Part shown: piece after piece, positions 51,797 through 64,000 of the stretch
Numbering within the stretch: position 1 is the stretch's first letter
Layout: each line of letters opens with the position of its first letter
Assembly: GCF_021347895.1 (NCBI RefSeq)
Contig: NC_067116.1
Location: 43,929,128-43,993,127 of the forward strand
Length of the DNA: 64,000 nt
DNA from: Acanthochromis polyacanthus
Lineage: Eukaryota > Chordata > Actinopteri > Pomacentridae
Direction: 5' to 3'
Program-made: the position numbers and the translations under genes
The notes under the pieces: model-generated
Told to the model about the DNA's origin: nothing
Database searches by the model: none
The model's input: the letters and a program-made list of their open reading frames with translations, nothing else

Positions 51797-52108
51797 TTAA
51801 AACATCTCAAATTATGAGATTACATGAAAGCAAAAATCTATTTTTGTGTGAAAAACTACTGTGTTTTAGCATGTCTGCCTTATTTTGAGACACCTAAACT
51901 TGACAATCCTGGTAAAATACTGCTTAAAATAAGCTTTCCCAGCTAATTATAAGATCTCAATATTCTAAATATCAAATCTTATTTCAAGAAATCTCACTGA
52001 GCCATTTGTCACTTGTTGTATTGGCAGATTTTTCACTTATTTCAAGGTAAAAGTTGCTTGAAATAAGATTTTTTTTTCTTGTTTTGAGAGGGGCATTTTT
52101 TCCAGTGT

Positions 52109-53827
52109 ACAGCCCGGTTCCCAGTTGTTGACCAGTAGTTACAGGTAAAGTGCTGGGTTGTTGCAGTGGAAGTACTGGATAGTTAGACAGTAAAGAAAGA
52201 CAAGGGTGATCTTAAGGGCTGGTTAACTTTAAAAGGTGAAAAAATAAAGATATTAAATAAATAAAGATGTTTTGTACGTCTGCATGTCTTGTCATTATTA
52301 TGTGAAACACATACTCATCAATACGTTACAGTATTTCAGTTTATCATTGGTCTCCACACTCTGTAGGGGTCCATGGTGATTCTTAAGAGGAAGTGGCACG
52401 TCAAGGTTTGTACAGTAAAGCATATGTTCAGGAAAATTACACTGTTTTGATAAGTACATGGTTAAACACGGGAAACTACAGTGTAAGAATCCAGGACTTA
52501 CACTGTAAGACACCAGCATTAACCCATAAGAAGTCCGCAAAATGTCATGCTACATTTATGAGAGGTACCTCCACAGTTTAGGAAACTACTCATTAAGACA
52601 CGTCAAACTACACTGTAAGACAACAGCACTTGCACTGTCAGACACAAGTGGAAGTACTCCTCAGGTTCCGCGAAATAACATGTACATGTCCGACAGTTAC
52701 CTTCAAAGTTGAGGAAACTACACTGTAAGAGACGGGCTCTGTAAGACACGGGCCGTATTACAAAGTGCTACCGTCTTTTTTGTTGTTGTTCGTTTAACCC
52801 AAATACATTCAGGGTTTGAATGCAAAGTACACATAAATAATCTAATAAGACTTTGTTTAAGATTCCAAGTAAAGGCTGTTAAATACATAGCATGAAGCTT
52901 TGTATAAGAGCCACACCCCCTGTCAAAGTTTTAGGACACTTTCTCATTCAAATAAAGTGGAACCTGTCCTACAACTTTTGACAGGGGTCAAATAAATAAA
53001 TAAAGGAAAAAACAGAAAAGGTAAAAGCAAAGACAAAATTTTTCCTTTTTATTTATTTATTTATTTATTTCTCTTATATTTCCACATTTATTTATTTATC
53101 TTTATATTTCCACATTTATTTATTTATTTATTTATATTTTGATGTGGCACTCCTGTGACTCCATAGAATCATCCTATGAATTGTGAAAATGTAAAGCCGG
53201 GATAAATTAACTTAACTTTAGATAACAGGTTCAATGAACTTAATATATTGAGTCGAAAAGCTCGTCGTATCGACAGTGACACCATGCTTGCTTTCCTTTT
53301 GATTTTTTCTGAGTTTAAATTTTTGTTATCATAAAACAAACATCCACAAGTCAGTTTAATGTGTATTTAAAATAAAACATGTATGTAAAATGCACAGTAA
53401 GGTTCCAGCACGTCTGTTTTCTGGAGTTTGTGTTCTCTCACGCTGCATCCTGGGAAATCTGCTTATGTGCTAATTTGGTTTCTTACAAGCTTAATTTTAT
53501 GAGTTGAGTGAACTCTCAGCTGTTTATTCAACTCATAATATTAAGTCAACATGTCTGATGTTATAAGAATGTGAGTTTACAGGATCTAAAGGTGGACTGA
53601 AAGTAAAAATTTGAAATTTCAAGTTCAGTTAGCTGGAAATTTACATGAATTAAAAAGAATGAATTGATTTGACTCAATGATTTTATGATGGTTTTGCAGT
53701 GCAGCGTGAATTCTTTTGAAAAAACACATAGATAATACAATGCACACTATAATTCTGATGATCAGGAACTTTGAAAGCCAAAGTGACGCTAAAAAGATAA
53801 ATAAAGAAAGAATGTTGTTTTCTTTAG
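52109..53827. other. intergenic, low-information repeats
   Basis: 52430-52760 repeats the phrase ACTGTAAGA several times at irregular spacing. 52912-52988 is a degenerate copy of the 2194-2271 palindromic MITE. 53040-53140 is (ATTT)n. 53395-53700 resembles a miniature element ending TTTTGCAGTGCA. No gene seen. Confidence 0.5.
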
Positions 53828-56539
<2,712 letters not shown>

Positions 56540-57039
56540 GTAAAACTTTCTAGCTGTTTGGCCTTTTATTCGTGTTTTCGTCTTATATTTGTGAATTACG
56601 CTTTTTTAACCTTTTGTGTTTCAGTCTTCCAGTTGTGCTTTAGTGTTTTAGCCTTTTAGTTCTTAGTATTACTCGTTTTATTTTAGTTCCTTTGTTTTTA
56701 TTGAATTTTTCTATGCCCTACTGACTGATTAGTGTCTGATTTGTTTTAATTCTGATTGTTTATCTTTACTTCACCTCACTCTACACTCTTAATCTTTTAA
56801 ATCTGTTGTTCTGTCTCTTTTATAATCTCTGTTTTATTATGCATTCTTCACTTTTGTTGTTGTTTTTAGCTTTTATTCTGGTCCTCATGGTCTCCTTTAT
56901 GTAGCAGGGTTCTTGTATTGTCTGGGTTCCAATGGCATGGACTCTCTTAATTTCATTTATGTTTTGTCTGTCTTAAATGTTCTGTCTTTTAAACTGTCTT
57001 GTTCTTTGCTGTCTTTCTTGTGCTGTGATGCCTTTATGT

Positions 57040-57130
57040 TCCTGCCTGTGTCAAAGCACTTTGTAAACCTCAGTTTTTAAAAGGTGCTATACAAATAAAG
57101 TTTATTATTATTATTATTATTATTATTATG
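57040..57130 (+). mobile_element. LINE/SINE 3' tail with (TTA)n
   Basis: CAAAGCACTTTGTAAAC, GGTGCTATACAAATAAAG and a (TTA)n run form a tail common in teleost retroposons. Confidence 0.6.
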
Positions 57131-57717
57131 TTGAAACCAAAGACTGAAGAAGAACAATGATGCACAAAGCCCAAAACTGAGAGATGACAGGATCGGTTCT
57201 TGAGGTTTTTTACAGATAAAATCCCTGAGAAGTCTACATTCATGTTTTTTTAGACTGTAAGTGACGTGCTGCAGTTTTAAAATGCTCGGCCATGCTGTTT
57301 CACTCATGATGTGTCTTCCAGTATATAAACAAACAACATATGAACAAGATAGAGGATCTTATCCTTAATTAAAAGCCTAAATTCACCAGGTAATTTGTGA
57401 GAGTAGAAGCACATAATTTTTAATATAGTCAGGTAAATGTGGATTTTATGCAACATTGTGGAGTCCGTGAGGAAGCTGCTCAGCATCATGGAGGTGCACC
57501 GCAGATCAACGGGCTTTTTCTGTTTCATGTGCAAGACTATCTGACTTTTCTGTGTCTTCTGCAGTTTGTATCAGGCGCAATAGTCTCACTATCAATGTCA
57601 TCATTGTCAAGTGCACTATTTCTGTGCAATAGATCTGTTTACTTCCAGTTCACTTTGTGTTTATCTGTCTGTTTCTTGTTATTTAGTTTACACTTTACAG
57701 TTTGTACTTATTTAATC

Positions 57718-58000
57718 TGTGACGACCCTCCCTTGGACACCAGGTGCGTCTGTTCAGGAGCTGAAGGTCGTAGGCTGATTGAGCCACACCTGGGATCAAG
57801 TGGCTCAGACTGCATGAAACCTTCCTCACATCCAGCATTGGTCTGTCTCTGACAGGAGCTGCTTCCTTCCGGAGCTCCAGCAGCCTGGTTCTGTTTGGTT
57901 GGAGGTCTTTAGTGTGTTGACTTGGTTTGTCGTACAATAAAATCTTTTTTAGTCGCTACCCTGTTGTTGTCTCTCTGTTTTGTTGCAGCTTCAGAGCCAA
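57718..58000 (+). mobile_element. possible solo LTR
   Basis: It starts TGTGACGACCC, a beginning I associate with fish Ty3-type LTRs, and has AATAAAATC at about 57938. The right end and target duplication were not found. Confidence 0.35.
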
Positions 58001-58071
58001 GTTGTAACTGATATTATTTACTTTTTAGATACAATTCCTTTGCATCCACTTCGACATTTTACACACTCCGT

Positions 58072-58723
58072 TGTGGATACAATGTCTTTGCAAATTATGT
58101 CTACTGTCTCAATTCTAGGTTCCACATCAGTGAAAAATCTACTCAGTCTAAAATAATAGTAGCAGCAGTCTCACCAAGGAAAAACAGTGAAGAGTCTTGG
58201 AGCAATCTTCAGATTCGAAAATAAAGTATTTATTCCATGCAGCACAGGTCAAAACACTCAGAGATACCCCAGGGGAAATCTGACTGTGCCCTCAGATGCC
58301 CTGTCTTTTATACTTTTTGACTCTGGGGTTTCCACGCCCCAGATCCATCCTAATTTTTATTGTGAACATCACACTTTCCGGACAGCATTATATTATTTAT
58401 TCTGTTTTTTTTTATAGTGTCTGAACTCCTGGTGGCAGATCCACCAGGAGGTGTGCCAATTCCCTCTTGCTGTCTCACTGCCAACCAATCAGAACCTTTT
58501 ATTTACCACAAGGCATCTCATCAGACAAGTTCTTTATACCCTTGACACTTCAGCAAATACATGTTTACCCAAGGTACACCCCCTGTCCCTTCTCCATTAA
58601 GCAGGCTGATCTTCTCACATCATGCTACTGTATCTAGAGCTGATCCTTCTTACTGTGATGCAGTTTTAATTCTTCTCTACTGCTGTGTTGCAGTTTTAGT
58701 TTTAATTTCAGCATTTTTCAACA
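58072..58723 (-). mobile_element. 3' LTR of a retroelement
   Basis: On the minus strand it starts TGTTGAAAAATGC right after a polypurine tract and ends GTATCCACA. A TATA box (TATAAAAG, 58305-58312) and a polyadenylation signal (AATAAA, 58229-58234) lie in the U3-R order expected. The last 92 bases match the partial LTR at the right edge of the window with about seven mismatches by eye. Confidence 0.8.
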
Positions 58724-58724
58724 A

Positions 58725-58735
58725 TTCCCCCCTTT
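58725..58735 (-). other. polypurine tract
   Basis: AAAGGGGGGAA on the minus strand, one base before the 3' LTR. This is the plus-strand priming site of reverse transcription. Confidence 0.75.
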
Positions 58736-58867
58736 GGTCCTAAAAGGACCACACAAGTTGAAGTACCTTGGGCATGAACAACATCTCAAAAAGCATAAAC
58801 ACACAATAAGTAATGTGAGTATATAATGTGATATATATAGATATACGTATGGTAACCTCCCTATGTC

Positions 58868-59125
58868 CTAACAATAAGGATCACCGCCCTGGCCACAAAG
58901 GTAGCCACCTGTCAAGTCCTCAGGACAAACCCACCCAGAGGACTCGGTGATCATCCTTGTCCGGCTCCTAACTGTCTCCATGACATGGCAGGGTAAACCT
59001 CCCTCCCCCACATAATCTGACATTTCAGGGATTGTAAAACTGTGACATCTTACTTCAACAAAAGTAAAACAATACTGATAATGAACTGTATGATGGTTAA
59101 ATGAGTGTGCAATACAAGAAATGAG
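58868..59125 (-). other. 85-codon cysteine-rich open stretch, unassigned
   Basis: A frame between two stops with at least six Cys (for example GWVCPEDL, GYLCGQGG). It ends about 130 bp before the polypurine tract, where env lies in a retrovirus. It has no membrane segment and I cannot name a family. It may be a spliced exon or env relic. Confidence 0.3.
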
Positions 59126-59588
59126 TCAAAAGTAATCAAACAAAATGGTAGTGAAATGATGATGCAACACAAATAATGACCTGAAAGCACACCCATGCTA
59201 TCATGTAGGATCATGAGTACCCTCTCAAATCACCACTCACGTCGCTATTGAATGTTTTTTTTTTTTTGTGCTAGTGTGTGTAAGCCTGTGCATCCTTTTA
59301 TCTAATCTGGTCTATGCACCTTTTGTTCGCTCCATTCACACCGTGGGAACGATGTTCGAGACCCCCTTACGTCTTCAGATTAGCACAACAACAATAACGC
59401 AATGTGTAAAGCAGTAGTAACACATCTAGTAATATCATAAAAAATAGATAAATCTGTGTGGAAATGATTAGACACACATATATGATATTCAGCAAACTGC
59501 GTTGGTTACTCCGTATACAGCTAACACTTGCAGTTTGTTCAAGAGACAGGTCTCTCACACAGGTCTCTGGCACAGTATGTGAGCTTAC

Positions 59589-60187
59589 CACTGTTGCCAA
59601 CTCCTCAGTAAGGAAAGTCGCTATTGGCTGTCCTAAAAGTCGCTAGAAGTTGCTAAATGACGTCATCGCCTAATTTACATATTTACCAGTTTGCATGTAA
59701 TTGTAATCAACGTTGTAGGAGAGAGGAATAACGTTGTGGAAGAGACCAAAGAGCGAATATAAAACACCCAAAATATGTTTATTCACTAGAGGCTAAATGC
59801 TGTGGTTTATTTTAGCATGAAAGTGAAGAAACATTTTCGTTTATATGGCCCCATAAGTCTGGATGGGATTTGTAGTGACTTTGCGCATGCACGATTCATC
59901 TGTCGTCTGGCCGCGGAGTGATGTGGGTCTCCCCCTCCCCTCACTGGGACTGCTGGGGGGTTACTGGACTGACAGTCTGTGCTCTGGGAGGGGGAGAAGC
60001 TCACAGCAGCACTTGCTGCTTGTTGAAAACAGTAACTGCAGAATGAGCCGAGTTTTCCTATCAGAGTCTCCAAAACGGCAGAAAAAGTCGCTAGATTTGT
60101 CGCTAGTCGCCTTTCACGAAAAAAAGTCACTAGGAGCTTTGAAAAGTCGCTAGATTTAGCGAGAAAGTCGCTAAGTTGGCAACACTG
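59589..60187. mobile_element. hAT MITE inside the retroelement
   Basis: Ends CACTGTTGCCAACTC and GTTGGCAACACTG are inverted, and the exact 8-bp duplication GAGCTTAC flanks it (59581-59588 and 60188-60195). Near both ends AAAGTCGCTA-type motifs recur several times. Non-coding. Confidence 0.88.
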
Positions 60188-60661
60188 GAGCTTACCCTCT
60201 TTTGTTTTTTTTTATGATGGTGCTTTTCAGAATTGTCCTGCATTTTCCAGCAGCATAAATAGCTTATTCATAGCATAAGAGATTCCCTCCAGCCGTTAAC
60301 CGGCATCCTACCATCAGTAAAATACTTTCTCTCAAGGTTTTACAAAACTTGGGTATACATCATGGACCTATGTCCTATAGTTACATTTTTTTCCACCTTT
60401 CAACATGAGACCATTCTCTTCAGCAAACGTTCACAGTATCATCATAAATATAATATACCTTTAACATATTGAAATACTGACAGTTTTAGTTTGACTGTTG
60501 CATATATTCATAGTAAGTATAATTCTCTTATCATTTGAGATCATAGTAATGAGTAATTATTCATCCTGCCCATTGAGGTTTAAAATTTACAACAACGGAC
60601 ATGACGAACAATCAACCACCACCACCCTCAGCCCCTCACGACACCACAATGCAGTCCATTC

Positions 60662-61165
60662 TTACTCTGTGTCGGATACATTTTCAATGTAAGGCCCCTG
60701 CAGTGGGGGTGGACCAGTTACATTGTCTCCAGGCTGGGGGATCTGTACTGGGGGTGGCAGAGGAAGGAAATGAGGAAACCTGGGGTCTGTTCCGAAATCA
60801 GGGATTCCAGGGGGTCTTGGCATTCCATGTGTTCTACCCCACAAATACATTTCCAATTTTGAGTCAAGCAAGTCTTTCATCTCTGTTGTCAGTTTTGTGT
60901 TTGATTCATACAGTCTGTTATTTTCTCTCCTGAGTGTCTCTGTCTCGTGTATCAAGTTTTCAATCTTTGCCTTCATTTTCTCTTTCTTGTGCTGCCATTG
61001 GTGAGCCTTGCGTTCCAAGTCTTTGCACTTTTCTTTCAGATGGCGTTCAGATGCTTTCAGGTTAGCAATGTCTTGTCTTTCTTTCTCCTTATAAATACGG
61101 CTGGTTTCTCTCCGCCTGATTAGTCCCATGACTGCTTTTGCCTGTGGTGACAGCCTTTTCTGCAT
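60662..61165 (-). CDS. coiled-coil, proline-rich Gag-like protein of the retroelement
   Basis: From ATG 61163-61165 the frame gives 167 residues; it stays open another 69 codons upstream without an ATG. The open upstream part looks folded and non-repetitive. The middle (from about MGLIRRRETSRIYKEK) is a long charged coiled coil, and the end is Pro-rich (LPLPPPVQIPQPG) with an acidic tail (NVSDTE). This order, a globular start, a coiled coil and a Pro-rich stretch, is seen in some retroviral Gag matrix regions. No capsid or zinc knuckle follows, so it would be truncated. I do not recognise the family. A host gene is an alternative. Confidence 0.4.
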   Translation of the reverse strand: MQKRLSPQAKAVMGLIRRRETSRIYKEKERQDIANLKASERHLKEKCKDLERKAHQWQHKKEKMKAKIENLIHETETLRRENNRLYESNTKLTTEMKDLLDSKLEMYLWGRTHGMPRPPGIPDFGTDPRFPHFLPLPPPVQIPQPGDNVTGPPPLQGPYIENVSDTE

Positions 61166-61369
61166 GATGTAGAACCTTACTCTAGGCAAGCCTGCCACTG
61201 CCACACAGAGAGCATCATAGGTGGTGTACTGTTCAATTGATTTTGGCAGCCATGCAGCCAACTGGACTTTGTCAAGGTCAGTGTAGATTGACAGGGGTGG
61301 AGGGTATATCTCCACCGCGCATATCTTACCGCGTCTGATGAAGAGAGCCGAGACCAATGCTTGCGGTTC

Positions 61370-61620
61370 CAATAACCTGCGTTTATTACTCCAAATAAGT
61401 ATAGTCCAACAGCTTTTGTATGAACAAACATTTCATTGTTACCGGCTTTTCAACTGCGACTTCAACGGCGGCGGCGGCGGTCAAAACTGTTTTATCCTTC
61501 CAGGCGGAACACCTGCCCGGACAAAGATTGGTTCCTATTTATAATAATCGAGCTCATTGGCTCCTACAGTAAGCGAGCGAGTTTTGGCGTAGAACAGCTT
61601 TTATTAACGATCCAGTGGAT
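61370..61620 (-). promoter_or_regulatory. LTR-like promoter upstream of the Gag-like frame
   Basis: Minus strand: TATAAATAGG (about 61540), a GCC-repeat leader (about 61460-61475) and AATAAA (about 61384) lie in the order of an LTR, directly upstream of the 60662 frame. No matching second LTR was seen. Confidence 0.4.
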
Positions 61621-62096
61621 AAAGGAGCAGCATTACTGCACAGATAATTAAATATTCGTCGGTAGATTGTTATCAGACCGAGCATAAATGTTCTGTCATT
61701 TCCGGACAATGATCTGTTTGAGCGGTACCGTTTCAAGTCCATAATCTACATAAACAACCTAATCCGTCCTTACATTTACATTACCAGCCGCAGTCATGCT
61801 CTCACATCCAGCAGATATTGTGTGTTGCGCTGCGGTTCTTTGCAAATGGAAGTTTTTATATAATGTCGGAGATGCAGAGTAAGGCAACTGTATGGAGGAT
61901 ATTCAGAAAAGTGTTCCTGGTCCTGAAGTGACTTTTGCTCATCATTCTGGTTTTCCCAAGACATAAACCTGTCAGAGTATCAAGGAGGAGTTCCACAGGA
62001 TTGCAGGTGAATGATGTAGAGATCTGTTAAATTCATTTTAACCCGTTAAACTTCAGTGTCCCGCCGGCGGTACACTTACTAATTTGCATAGGAATT

Positions 62097-62600
62097 TCAA
62101 GAATGTCCGAAGGCTGCAAACGCGATTATACAAACACTATACGCCGATGGAAAGCTTAGATTCTCATGAATCCGCCGATATAAACCACTTTCAGATGTGA
62201 TTACCACAGCGGGTGAGAAAAACACATTGTTAAGGTCCTCCAGCTTTTTGAGAATAAGAGATGACAAGTCTTCTCCTGTTGAATCCTCAGCCACAAAAAA
62301 GCCCAAAAAGTGCTCTTTAATTTGTGGCTTGTCATCTTGTGTCACGATCCTGACAATCACAGAAAGTTGCTCCTTGTGACTAATGTCAGGTGTACAATCC
62401 AGAATAATGGAATAATATTTGCACTTTTTTGTCTCTTCCATAATGTGCTCCAGGATTTTTTTTGCTGATGCACTGTATTAATTCGTTCTGGATTCTGTTA
62501 CCAAGGTAATGTGGATGTTTATTCAAATCACTTTCCACCCGACGGATGTGATCCATCATCACAGGATCAAATCTGGCCATGAGCTCAACCTGCTTCAGAA
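62097..62600 (-). pseudogene. hAT-related transposase fragment (DUF4371/ZMYM1-like)
   Basis: Two overlapping frames read HPHYLGNRIQNELIQCISKK and KCKYYSIILDCTPDISHKEQ, the start of the catalytic region of the DUF4371 group of domesticated and selfish hAT proteins. A frameshift near 62440 separates them, and the remainder is missing. The frames are minus strand, like the surrounding retroelement. Confidence 0.7.
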
Positions 62601-63019
62601 TCCACCGTCACAATATATACATGCCTGAAAAGAAGAGACTTGGGGGTTTTTTTTAAGACTAAAATGAAGTCTGTAGGTGAAAGTATGGCGAAGCAGTAGC
62701 GTTGTGAAAACAGGTGACTCTTACGTCTGAGTGATTCAGTCTTCCCATTCATTGTGTATGTGGAAAATCAATGCAGTTTTTTGCTCATAACTCTGGCAAA
62801 TATGAATGAATGTCTTAGAAAAGCCAAACCCATCCATTCCCGATAAAACCGCACGAGCTGAGGTATAATTTGTGTGTGATTTCTCAAAGCCCTGGGAGGA
62901 GTAGCGAGGCAAAGTTTTAGGCGGAAGAATAATAATAAGAAACCCCACAGGAGAGCAATAGTGGCTCTGGCATGTTCCATGCCCGAGCCCCTAATAAAAT
63001 GTAAATAAAATAGTGTGAG

Positions 63020-63420
63020 CATAAAGCTACGACATAAAACACAGGTTGTACAATAAAAGCCAGCTCTAAGCTGAGCCATACGCCAAGTTAAAAAAATGTA
63101 TTTTTAAAAGAGATTTAAAAGTAGAGAGAGTCTGCCAATCTAATATGTAGTGGGAGCTCATTCCACAATCTAGGAGCAGCCACAGAAAAAGCACGATCCC
63201 CTCTCGATTTCTTTTTAGTCTTTGGCACCACCAGTAAAGTCTGATCTGCTGACCTCAGTGACCGAGATGGGATGTGGGGAGCCAGCAGATCACACAAGTA
63301 CATACAGGGGTGCCAGACCATGAAGACATTTAAAAACAAATAAAAGAAGTTTAAAATCAATGCGGAGGTGCACGGGGAGCCAGTGGAGAGATTGGAGGAT
63401 GGGAGTTATGTGTATATCAG
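63020..63420 (-). mobile_element. LINE C-terminal fragment
   Basis: The minus frame at 63115-63360 reads LLAPHIPSRSLRSADQTLLV and FSVAAPRLWNELPLHIR, the usual C-terminus of fish CR1/L2/Rex1-type LINE polyproteins. 5' truncated and isolated. Confidence 0.7.
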
Positions 63421-63905
63421 AGGGCTTGTACTATTTTCTAACACTCCCTCACTATTGGTACTATTTTCCGACACTCCCTCACGAGTGAGTACTTCTATGG
63501 CCAGTATTTCTGAACAGTTACAAAAAAACATGAATCATTCCACTACCACAGACAAGCAACATACAAATTACTCCCACAAATATCAACTTTTTGACATGCA
63601 TCCATCACACAGTTACACTTCACTCATTCACACACATTTCTGAATCTGAAGATAAGCTCAGCACATTTCCACTAATTTATTCAATTTAATATTCAAATCT
63701 AGGTTTTTTGGGGAAAAATGACTAACCTGATAACCAAGGGTCCGGACGAGGGCCAGGGCCCCATCCATCAAATTTAGACAAAAAAGAAAATTGATTTCTC
63801 ACCTTCTCCAGTGAATGCGGGCCCTTGTGGGTGGTTTCTGGTCCTCCGCCAAGCCCTCAGTCACGGCTGCCACCAACTCTTCTGGCTGAAAGCTCTGCCA
63901 AAATG

Positions 63906-64000
63906 TAGTGGATACAATGTCTTTGAAAAATATGTCTACTGTCTCAATTCTTGGCTCCAAATCAGTGAAAAATCTACTCAGACTAAAATAACAGTAGCAG
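63906..64000 (-). mobile_element. 5' LTR of the retroelement, partial
   Basis: The last 95 bases repeat the U5 end of the 3' LTR (TTTCACTGAT, GAGACAGTAGACAT, GACATTGTATCCAC on the minus strand). The rest lies past the right edge. Confidence 0.75.

Larger units (their letters stand above)
51336..52108. mobile_element. CACTGCAAAAA-ended MITE, split by inner insertions
   Basis: The outer ends CACTGCAAAAACTC and GGCATTTTTTCCAGTG are inverted. The body (CTTATTTTTAG, AAATAAGATTTTTTT) is a common fish miniature element. It is interrupted at about 51400 by the TAGCC MITE and then by a TTAA MITE ending at 51796. Confidence 0.65.
58736..63905 (-). mobile_element. internal region of the LTR retroelement, degraded
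   Basis: DNA between the two LTRs. I recognised no protease, reverse transcriptase or integrase, so the element is not autonomous as it stands. At the 5' side, just inside the LTR, TGGCAGAGC on the minus strand may be the primer-binding site. Then comes an open leader exon (about 63811-63890) ending in a GTGAGA donor. A hAT MITE, a hAT transposase fragment and a LINE fragment sit inside. Confidence 0.55.

Overview
The window is vertebrate nuclear DNA, almost certainly from a teleost fish. It has intron-rich genes with GT-AG splice sites, the neighbours abl2 and soat1 (also adjacent in mammals), and the fish mix of transposons: Tc1/mariner, hAT, TTAA-flanked miniature elements, tRNA-derived SINEs with GATG tails, CR1/L2-type LINE fragments and one LTR retroelement. 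About 3 kb of the 64 kb is coding sequence of host genes.

Layout. (1) Positions 297-29238, minus strand: the 5' two-fifths of abl2, a non-receptor tyrosine kinase. The window holds the myristoylated exon 1b, the SH3 and SH2 exons and the kinase N-lobe exons as far as the sequence just before the catalytic loop. The rest lies off the left edge. The first coding intron is 23.7 kb and full of transposons, including a Tc1-like element with an open transposase. (2) 29239-33947: a GC-rich abl2 promoter region, then a diverged four-unit tandem array (about 30.9-33.05 kb), then the soat1 3' flank. (3) 33948-48698, minus strand: the complete coding sequence of soat1 (sterol O-acyltransferase 1) in 15 coding exons. 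They sum to 1695 bp, or 564 codons plus stop, with all splice phases consistent. A non-coding first exon and a promoter with CCAAT and CRE motifs follow at about 49.16-49.26 kb. (4) 49.3-53.8 kb: intergenic DNA with two adjacent SINEs and a nested transposon cluster. (5) 53828-56539, plus strand: five collagen Gly-X-Y exons carrying a 1-bp deletion and a Gly-to-Arg change, probably a relic. (6) 57.7-64 kb: a minus-strand LTR retroelement whose 3' LTR is complete and whose 5' LTR runs off the right edge, with a hAT miniature element inserted in it, plus transposase and LINE fragments.

The two host genes have no shared pathway. Both are on the minus strand, so the soat1 3' end faces the abl2 promoter. 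In human the pair is, as I recall, divergently transcribed.

I found no clear new biological system. The least ordinary structures are: a TTAA-flanked miniature transposon family with a central hairpin, whose half copies break at the hairpin; a foldback built from two head-to-head 5' ends of a mariner-like transposon; a 1.07 kb element whose inverted repeats carry iterated 13-bp motifs; a hAT copy whose internal block has grown into a six-unit array; and a tandem array with a repeated CTCF-like motif between abl2 and soat1. All calls come from reading the sequence by eye; no alignment or database search was run.
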